From assembly GCA_003559095.1 (NCBI GenBank), contig PWMW01000375.1:1-39396 (forward strand): a stretch of DNA of 39,396 nucleotides, read 5' to 3'. The translations under genes and the position numbers were made by a program. The notes under the pieces are model-generated. The model did no database searches, was not told the origin of the DNA, and was given only the letters and a program-made list of their open reading frames with translations. Positions within the stretch are counted from its first letter, which is position 1. Each line of letters opens with the position of its first letter. Below are positions 34,022 to 39,396 of this stretch, piece after piece. The stretch is from Clostridiales bacterium (GTDB taxonomy: Bacteria; Bacillota; Limnochordia; Darwinibacteriales; B1SED10-159).

Positions 34022-35698
34022 CTACTCTTCGGTAATGATATCGGCAATGGCTGCCCCAGGGGGAACCATGGGGAAGACCTTGTCATTGGGGTTGATGTTG
34101 CAGTCAATGACCACGGGCCGGTTGGCTGCCAACGCCTGCTTGAGAACATCATCTACATCTTCAGTGCGCTCCAGCCGCAGCCCTACGGCACCGTAGGCCT
34201 CTGCCAACTTCACAAAATCCGTGGTGCGGTCGATGGTGGTTTGGGAAAACCTGCGATCATAGAACAGATCCTGCCACTGCCGCACCATGCCCAGGGAGCG
34301 ATTGTTAAGAATCACCACGATGATGGGCAGTTCATACTCCACCGCAGTGGCTAACTCATTGCAGTTCATGCGGAAACTGCCGTCTCCAGCAATATTGAAG
34401 ACCCGCTTGTCCGGACGGCCGATCTGCGCTCCGATGGACGCCCCGAGGCCATAACCCATGGTACCGAGGCCGCCGGAGGAGATCCAAGTTCTGGGCTGGG
34501 TATATTTGTAGAATTGAGCTGCCCAAATCTGGTTTTGACCCACTTCCGTGGTAATGACAGCGTCACCTGCGGTCACTGCATAGATCCGTTCCATAATGTA
34601 CTGCGGCTTCAAGCCGTTGTTTTTGGGATAGGTCAGGGGATATGTCTTCTGCCACTGCTTAAGCTCAGTTACCCATTCCTCTTTGGGCTGCAGTTCCCGG
34701 CCGGCCAGGCGATCCAGCAGCAGGCGCAGAACTTTCTTGGCATCGCCGATCACATGATAGTAGCTGGGAATATTCTTGTTGATCTCCGCCGGATCCACAT
34801 CGATGTGCAGGATCTTGGCATCAGGGGCGAAGCGCTTCACATTGGATACGACGCGATCGCTGAAGCGTGCACCCACAGCAATCAGGACATCACACTGGGT
34901 GGCTGCCACATTGGAGGTTTTGGTTCCGTGCATACCGATCATACCGCAGAACTGGGGATGGGTACTGGGGAAACCACCAAGTCCCATGAGGGTACAGCTC
35001 ACCGGCGCATGCAGCAGTTCAGCAAACTCCACCAACTCGTCCATGGCGTCGGCCAAAATGACACCGCCGCCGGCGTAGATGAAGGGGCGCTTGCTGCCCT
35101 GCACCAGTTCCGCCGCCTGCTCCATAACATGGTCAGGAATGCTCTTCTTGCTGCGCTGCACAGGCAGGGGCGGCTGCGGCTCATACTCTGCCGTATTGAC
35201 CGTGACATCCTTGGGGATATCCACCAAAACCGGCCCGGGACGGCCTTCCTGGGCAATCTGGAAGGCACGGCGGATGGTATGGGCCAGCTGGTTCACATCT
35301 TTCACCATAAAATTGTGCTTGGTAATGGGCATGGTAATACCCGTAATATCTACTTCCTGAAAGCTGTCTTTGCCCAGAAGTGGGCTGCCCACATTGCCGG
35401 TAAAGGCCACCATCGGCACGGAGTCCATATACGCCGTGGCGATCCCTGTGACCAAGTTCGTGGCCCCGGGACCCGAGGTGGCCAAACACACGCCCACTTT
35501 GCCCGAAGCTCGGGCATAGCCATCGGCTGCGTGCGCCGCTCCCTGTTCGTGGGAAGGCAGAATATGGCGGATCTCATGGGTGTGCTTAGCCAGTGCATCA
35601 TAAATGTTAAGCACAGCACCACCGGGATAACCGAAAATTGTGTCTACGTTCTGCTCTTTGAGACACTCCAGCCATATCTCTGCGCCTGTCAATTTCAT
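34022..35698 (-). CDS. ilvB: Acetolactate synthase large (catalytic) subunit
   Basis: A 558-residue thiamine-diphosphate and FAD enzyme that condenses pyruvate with pyruvate or 2-oxobutyrate. The catalytic glutamate is in SHEQGAAHAADGYARASG. The ThDP motif is GDGSFRMNCNELATA leading to NNRSLGMVRQW. Length and domain order (ThDP-binding, FAD-binding middle, ThDP-binding) are normal. The ATG has AGGTGA close upstream. The ribosome binding site directly follows two hairpins in the ~200-nt gap behind ilvD. Confidence 0.96.
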   Translation of the reverse strand: MKLTGAEIWLECLKEQNVDTIFGYPGGAVLNIYDALAKHTHEIRHILPSHEQGAAHAADGYARASGKVGVCLATSGPGATNLVTGIATAYMDSVPMVAFTGNVGSPLLGKDSFQEVDITGITMPITKHNFMVKDVNQLAHTIRRAFQIAQEGRPGPVLVDIPKDVTVNTAEYEPQPPLPVQRSKKSIPDHVMEQAAELVQGSKRPFIYAGGGVILADAMDELVEFAELLHAPVSCTLMGLGGFPSTHPQFCGMIGMHGTKTSNVAATQCDVLIAVGARFSDRVVSNVKRFAPDAKILHIDVDPAEINKNIPSYYHVIGDAKKVLRLLLDRLAGRELQPKEEWVTELKQWQKTYPLTYPKNNGLKPQYIMERIYAVTAGDAVITTEVGQNQIWAAQFYKYTQPRTWISSGGLGTMGYGLGASIGAQIGRPDKRVFNIAGDGSFRMNCNELATAVEYELPIIVVILNNRSLGMVRQWQDLFYDRRFSQTTIDRTTDFVKLAEAYGAVGLRLERTEDVDDVLKQALAANRPVVIDCNINPNDKVFPMVPPGAAIADIITEE

Positions 35699-35715
35699 TC
35701 TTCTCACCTCTTGTT

Positions 35716-35783
35716 CCTTATGTATTCATGTATACATAAGGATGCCCAGCTGACAGCGGAGCCGCTAGGCCCGCTGGGCATCC
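35716..35783 (-). promoter_or_regulatory. Two adjacent hairpins in the ilvD-ilvB gap
   Basis: CCTTATGTAT (35716-35725) and ATACATAAGG (35732-35741) form a perfect 10-bp stem with a 6-nt loop. GGATGCCCAGC (35740-35750) and GCTGGGCATCC (35773-35783) form a perfect 11-bp stem with an inner AGCG/CGCT hairpin. The stems share two bases (35740-35741), so they compete at their edge. On the coding strand the GC-rich hairpin comes first and the AT-rich one sits just before the ilvB ribosome binding site. No T-run follows, so these are more likely stability, processing or translation elements than a terminator. Confidence 0.55.
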
Positions 35784-35796
35784 TCCATTTGCACTG

Positions 35797-35832
35797 CTTC
35801 GTCTGGATGTTCGTCTCGATATTCGTCTGGAT
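35797..35832. repeat. Three tandem 12-bp repeats
   Basis: CTTCGTCTGGAT, GTTCGTCTCGAT and ATTCGTCTGGAT follow each other without a gap. Nine of 12 positions or more agree between any two copies. They lie between ilvD and the paired hairpins before ilvB. In one minus-strand frame they encode repeated Ile-Gln/Glu-Thr, but no start codon with a ribosome binding site opens that frame. Confidence 0.6.
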
Positions 35833-35899
35833 TGTCCATGCAATGTCAAGGTGCAGCACCGTGTTGAACCTGCCGTTGCCCAGCTGCCTGGAGTAGAAG

Positions 35900-37576
35900 C
35901 TAGATCTTGAGTACAGCTCCCGTGCTGCCTGAGGTAACCAACTTGGCATAACGGGCCAAGTAACCATGGTTGACCTTGGGCGGCTTTGGCTGCCAGTTCT
36001 GCCGGCGGCGGTCCAGTTCCTGTGACTCCACCAAAAGTTCAATGGTGCCCTTGTGCATATCGATGGCGATGAGATCGCCGTCTTCAACCAGGGCAATGGG
36101 ACCGCCCACAGCGGCCTCAGGGGATACATGCCCGATGGACGCCCCGCGGGTCGCTCCGCTGAAACGACCGTCGGTAATGAGAGCCACTTCTTTATCCAAT
36201 CCCATGCCAGCCAATGCGGCCGTAGGAGCCAGCATTTCCCGCATACCCGGACCGCCTTTGGGCCCTTCATAGCGAATCACAACGACATCACCTTTTTGGA
36301 TCACGCCGCCGAAGATCGCCTTGGAAACTTCTTCCTCTGACTCGAAGACACGGGCTGGACCTTGATGGACCAGCATCTCCGGAGCCACCGCCGAGCGTTT
36401 CACCACGGAACCGTCCGGTGCTAGGTTGCCGTAGAGGACAGCGATCCCCCCCGTGCGACTATGGGGATTGGAGATGGGTCGAATCACTTCGGGGTCTCGG
36501 TTCTGTGCAGCAGCCACGTTCTCGCCCACAGTCTGCCCATTCACTGTGGGCAGGTCTAGGTACAAAAGATCCTTTTGGGATAGCTCCTTCATGACGGCAT
36601 GGACACCGCCCGCATGGTAAAGATCTTCGATGAAATATGGGCCGGCTGGAGCCAGTTTGCACAAATTGGGCGTCCGTGCACTGATTTCATTGGCCACTTC
36701 CAAGTCGAGGGTAATGCCAACTTCATGGGCAATGGCTGGCAGGTGCAGCATACTGTTAGTGCTGCATCCGATGGCCATGTCTACGGTAAGGGCGTTGGTA
36801 AAGGCTTGCTCCGTCATAATGTCTCGAGGACGCAGATTCTGTTCCAGCATATCCATAACAGCCTGGCCGGCTTGTTTGGCCAACCGCACCCTCTCTGCCA
36901 GGACCGCAGGAACCGTGCCGTTACCAGGTAGGCCCAAACCAAGCACCTCGGTTAAGCAGTTCATGCTATTGGCTGTGAACATGCCCGAGCAGGAGCCGCA
37001 GGTAGGACAGGCATCGTTCTCACACATGATCAGCTCTTCTTCGCTCATGGTGCCGGCTCGGACAGAACCTAGGGCTTCAAAGACATCTGTCAAACTGACC
37101 CGCCGGCTGTTATCCCGGTCCCGGCCGGTAGTACCCGAGAGCATGGCGCCGCCGCTGACCACCACCGTAGGAATGTTAAGGCGGCCGGCAGCCATGAGCA
37201 TGCCGGGGACGATCTTGTCACAGTTGGGAATCATCACAAGGGCGTCAAAACCATGAGCCATGGCCATGGATTCCACGGAGTCGGCAATCAACTCGCGGCT
37301 GGGTAGGGAGTAGTGCATTCCCACATGCCCCATGGAAATGCCATCGCAGACGGCGATGGAAGGGAACTCCATGGGTGTGCCGCCCTTCATGCGGACTCCG
37401 GCCTTGACTGCTTCGGCGATGGTGTCCAAGTGAATATGCCCTGGAACCACCTCATTCTGGGAATTGACGATCCCAACCAGTGGTGCCTTTAGTTCCTCAT
37501 CTGTATAACCCATGGCCTTAAACAAAGACCGATGGGGAGCACGCTCTAAGCCTGTCTTGACGATATCACTGCGCAA
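35900..37576 (-). CDS. ilvD: Dihydroxyacid dehydratase
   Basis: A 558-residue iron-sulfur dehydratase that produces 2-oxoisovalerate and 2-oxo-3-methylvalerate. Conserved segments are [32 protein letters not shown] (C119, cluster ligand) and [19 protein letters not shown] (C193/C196). [20 protein letters not shown] near the C-terminus is also intact. The start is TTG, with AAAGGAG 9 nt upstream. It is the first gene of the ilv-leu operon; the promoter must lie in the gap to its right. Confidence 0.96.
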   Translation of the reverse strand: MRSDIVKTGLERAPHRSLFKAMGYTDEELKAPLVGIVNSQNEVVPGHIHLDTIAEAVKAGVRMKGGTPMEFPSIAVCDGISMGHVGMHYSLPSRELIADSVESMAMAHGFDALVMIPNCDKIVPGMLMAAGRLNIPTVVVSGGAMLSGTTGRDRDNSRRVSLTDVFEALGSVRAGTMSEEELIMCENDACPTCGSCSGMFTANSMNCLTEVLGLGLPGNGTVPAVLAERVRLAKQAGQAVMDMLEQNLRPRDIMTEQAFTNALTVDMAIGCSTNSMLHLPAIAHEVGITLDLEVANEISARTPNLCKLAPAGPYFIEDLYHAGGVHAVMKELSQKDLLYLDLPTVNGQTVGENVAAAQNRDPEVIRPISNPHSRTGGIAVLYGNLAPDGSVVKRSAVAPEMLVHQGPARVFESEEEVSKAIFGGVIQKGDVVVIRYEGPKGGPGMREMLAPTAALAGMGLDKEVALITDGRFSGATRGASIGHVSPEAAVGGPIALVEDGDLIAIDMHKGTIELLVESQELDRRRQNWQPKPPKVNHGYLARYAKLVTSGSTGAVLKI

Positions 37577-38174
37577 AGTCAGCCGCTCCTTTCGTCACAA
37601 TGGAAGATTTTACGAATTGCGTATGCTATATTGCAAAAATGACGTATCCCATTAACGAAGATGCGTCACATAGGTGAATTCCGCTTATGTGTTTAGCTAA
37701 TTTGAATTCTCCCCAGGCCAGGAATGTCCTGCTTTTTTTGTGTAACATTTTAGTAAGGCTTTTGTGTCTTTCTAAAGTACCGGAAATTCCCACCAGAAAA
37801 GGCATTGGGTGTTAATGTGCCACCTCCGAATCAGGTGTGCGCGAAGGGTTGAGCAGAGGGAAATTCTAGGGTGGTTCGAGGGCGGCGAGGCTGGTGCGAA
37901 GGTTGAAGTCGGGCCCGGGGTGATGGCGCGACAATGCTCCCGCAGGAAGCGCCGCATACACCGTTGCGTCGCCCCCTAGTCGCCCCCCAATGCAACACTT
38001 GAAGGCTTGATCTTCCAACCGAAATCACAGGTGTTCCGTGGCTACTAACGGGTCAACGTCCAGCGAAAACTGCCAAACAGAAGGATTTTGTACCAAAGAA
38101 GCAGTGAAAATCGGCGGATCGGAACGCTAACTCCCGTTGTTCATGGCGGACAATCTTGGACCGCTATGTCCCCT
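37577..38174. other. Upstream region of the ilv-leu operon, no T-box seen
   Basis: No gene is supported in this region. I searched the minus strand for the T-box core AGGGTGGNACCGCG and found none. A plus-strand hairpin, CAGGA-ATG-TCCTG (37719-37731), is followed by CTTTTTTT and resembles a short terminator, but no plus-strand gene precedes it. A 6-bp inverted repeat CACATA/TATGTG lies near 37667-37690. No strong -35/-10 pair for ilvD was found. Confidence 0.4.
37640..37668. promoter_or_regulatory. Inverted repeat upstream of ilvD, candidate operator
   Basis: TGACGTATC (37640-37648) and GATGCGTCA (37660-37668) are inverted copies (8 of 9 positions) with an 11-bp spacer, so half-site centres are ~20 bp apart, two helical turns. 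The site is 64-92 bp upstream of the ilvD start. This is a plausible binding site for a dimeric regulator of branched-chain amino acid synthesis. It does not look like a CodY box. Confidence 0.45.
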
Positions 38175-38203
38175 TTGATCCCTGTGCAGTCTTGTGATAT
38201 AAA
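38175..38203 (+). promoter_or_regulatory. Promoter of the DUF4382-like lipoprotein gene
   Basis: TTGATC (38175-38180) and TATAAA (38198-38203) are separated by exactly 17 bp (4/6 and 5/6 matches). The predicted start, around 38210, lies inside a 20-bp palindrome and ~75 bp before the coding start. Confidence 0.6.
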
Positions 38204-38221
38204 GTAATTGTACGATTACTT
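38202..38221. promoter_or_regulatory. 20-bp palindromic operator overlapping the lipoprotein promoter
   Basis: AAGTAATTGTACGATTACTT is a 20-bp dyad with one imperfect pair. It overlaps the -10 end and the predicted start site. Its core TAATTGTACGAT matches TAATCGTACGAT at the Phd-Uma2 operator (21541-21552) in 11 of 12 positions, with the same placement just after the -10. Shared regulation is therefore plausible. Confidence 0.55.
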
Positions 38222-38284
38222 CATGGCAAGCAATCACGAGACCTAGATTCAACTTAAGGATATCACAATAGGAGGCGAATCGTT

Positions 38285-39205
38285 TTGTGGATCAAACTGC
38301 TAGGAATAGGACTTGCCACGTTGCTTTTGGCGGGCTGCTTAGGTGGTGCAGGAACATCCACCACTGGAACGTTGGCATTGCACTTAGGTGATTCTGGTGC
38401 TCAGGAAGGGGACATTAGTTCGTTAGCACTAGATGTGCTGACGAGCCATAAGATTGACCCTGACGAGGTTGCCAAGGTGCTGGTGACCATCGAAGCGATC
38501 GAAATCAAAGGCTCGGGGGGTTGGCATCGCCTAGATACGACGTCAGAACGAGTTGATCTCATGGATCTTCTCTTTCAACCGATTGTCTTGGTCGAAGAGA
38601 GTTTGACTGCGGACACGTACACGCAATTGCGTTTGATACTTGATGGGGCTGATGATCATGAAATCTGGTTCAATGGCCAAGACAGCGACGAACCAACGCG
38701 TATCGAACCACTGAAGGTACCCAGCGGCAAACTGCAGCTGAAAAATGTGCAGTTTGACATACGGGCTAACGCTCTGACTGCTCTGGTGTTGGACGTTAAC
38801 ACCCACTACATCGTCGAACGTGGCAATTCCGGAAAAGGCTATATTCTCAATCCCGTGCAGGCCATAAGAGTGGTCCCCATGTCCGAGTTTGGCACCATTG
38901 AGCTGAGCTGGGAACTACCAGAAGCATGGACGAACGATTTCTTCCCGCTGGTCTTGGAGGTATACAAGGGAGAACTTGATGTTCATGACAGTGATGATTG
39001 GCCCGACCCAGTGCTGACTCGAGAATGGGACACACCCGTTGAGTTTTGGGCTCTCGCTATCATAAGCCCTGGAACCTACACGTTTGTGTTGACTGCATCA
39101 GACGATGACGAAGCTTGGATGTTGTTTGGAATCTTCGAGGTAGAGCCTGATGGCAACCACTCATTGACCCTTACCCCACCCGATTCCAATGAATCGGAAG
39201 ATTAG
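38285..39205 (+). CDS. DUF4382-like lipoprotein
   Basis: A 306-residue lipoprotein. The start is TTG with AGGAGG 9 nt upstream. The signal peptide ends LLLAGC (lipidated Cys18), then LGGAGTS. Residues ~27-200 resemble DUF4382: VAKVLVTIEAIEIKGSGGWHRL, VDLMDLL, then ADTYTQLRLILDGADD and a C-terminal part of that domain ending NPVQAIRVVP. The remaining ~100 residues are acidic and beta-rich and match nothing I know. DUF4382 lipoproteins have no established function. It is monocistronic, with its own promoter, palindrome and terminator. Confidence 0.82.
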   Translation: MWIKLLGIGLATLLLAGCLGGAGTSTTGTLALHLGDSGAQEGDISSLALDVLTSHKIDPDEVAKVLVTIEAIEIKGSGGWHRLDTTSERVDLMDLLFQPIVLVEESLTADTYTQLRLILDGADDHEIWFNGQDSDEPTRIEPLKVPSGKLQLKNVQFDIRANALTALVLDVNTHYIVERGNSGKGYILNPVQAIRVVPMSEFGTIELSWELPEAWTNDFFPLVLEVYKGELDVHDSDDWPDPVLTREWDTPVEFWALAIISPGTYTFVLTASDDDEAWMLFGIFEVEPDGNHSLTLTPPDSNESED

Positions 39206-39241
39206 ACTCCACGCTGAACCGCCCATTTAGTTCCGAACAAC

Positions 39242-39280
39242 AAACCGCGAGGAAGCCAGGAAGGCTCCTCGCGGTTTTGC
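39242..39280. terminator. Terminator after the lipoprotein gene
   Basis: CCGCGAGGA (39245-39253) and TCCTCGCGG (39266-39274) form a perfect 9-bp stem, with an inner GCC/GGC pair. TTTTGCTGTT follows on the plus strand and AAA precedes it, so it can act in both directions. Confidence 0.8.
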
Positions 39281-39396
39281 TGTTCTCCTTGCAGCATTTG
39301 GTTGCACTGCCAGCCCGCTGCTCCCCTTGGCGAACACGCATCATCGCACCTTTACTTGATCCCTGAGGCACCGCCATCATCGCAACGGCCAGCCGA

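Noticed and set aside
35836-35900. Leader peptide for branched-chain amino acid attenuation before ilvB.
   Set aside because: The isoleucine-containing frame has no start codon with a ribosome binding site, and no terminator T-run follows the hairpins.
37719-37739. Plus-strand terminator upstream of ilvD.
   Set aside because: Stem of only 5 bp, and no plus-strand gene or clear promoter precedes it; noted only within the region description.
37868-37878. AGGGTGGTTCG, a second T-box-like string.
   Set aside because: Plus strand, ~400 bp from the lipoprotein gene, which is not an amino acid gene; the rest of a T-box leader is absent.

Overview
The window carries 27 protein genes that I can support (24 on the minus strand, 3 on the plus strand) and no rRNA, tRNA or CRISPR array that I could find. 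Strong AGGAGG-type ribosome binding sites, GTG/TTG starts, a superoxide reductase (desulfoferrodoxin) and lipoproteins with the sequence LGGG after the lipobox suggest an anaerobic, Gram-positive-type bacterium (Bacillota, clostridial or Limnochordia-like). That placement is inference; GC content looks slightly above 50% by eye.

Left part (1-8.9 kb): a cluster of three DnaA-box-like 9-mers at the edge; an IclR regulator with a near-perfect palindrome upstream; a 1.3-kb gap with decayed-looking coding traces; a GH29 alpha-L-fucosidase; desulfoferrodoxin; an N-formylglutamate amidohydrolase-like protein; an exported BspA-type leucine-rich-repeat protein; and a Gfo/Idh/MocA oxidoreductase. This looks like sugar scavenging plus surface and stress functions.

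Middle (9-26 kb): three exported paralogues with a C-terminal FGE/SUMF1 (formylglycine-generating-enzyme-like) domain lie at 9.0, 13.4 and 20.3 kb. All lack recognisable FGE catalytic cysteines, and their last ~35 residues differ strongly inside a conserved frame, as in diversity-generating-retroelement (DGR) target proteins. Between them are a macro-HTH plus VWA operon, a large GH94-like phosphorylase with a serine hydrolase, and an unusually hairpin-rich gene-free stretch (10.3-11.1 kb) that may encode a structured RNA. Then come a Phd-antitoxin/Uma2-nuclease fusion with its own promoter and operator, a glycerophosphodiester phosphodiesterase, and two related exported proteins of unknown function.

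Right part (26.3-37.6 kb): a compact minus-strand operon ilvD-ilvB-ilvN-ilvC-leuA-cimA-leuC-leuD-leuB. With citramalate synthase it can make isoleucine from pyruvate and acetyl-CoA without threonine deaminase, as well as valine and leucine; only the final transaminase is missing. No T-box leader is visible. An inverted repeat lies upstream of ilvD, and two tandem hairpins plus three 12-bp repeats lie between ilvD and ilvB. The window ends with a DUF4382-like lipoprotein whose promoter carries a 20-bp palindrome sharing its core with the Phd-Uma2 operator.

Most interesting: the DGR-like variable tails (clearest at 13461-13532), the candidate structured RNA at 10840-11077, and the operator shared by the antitoxin-nuclease fusion and the distant lipoprotein.
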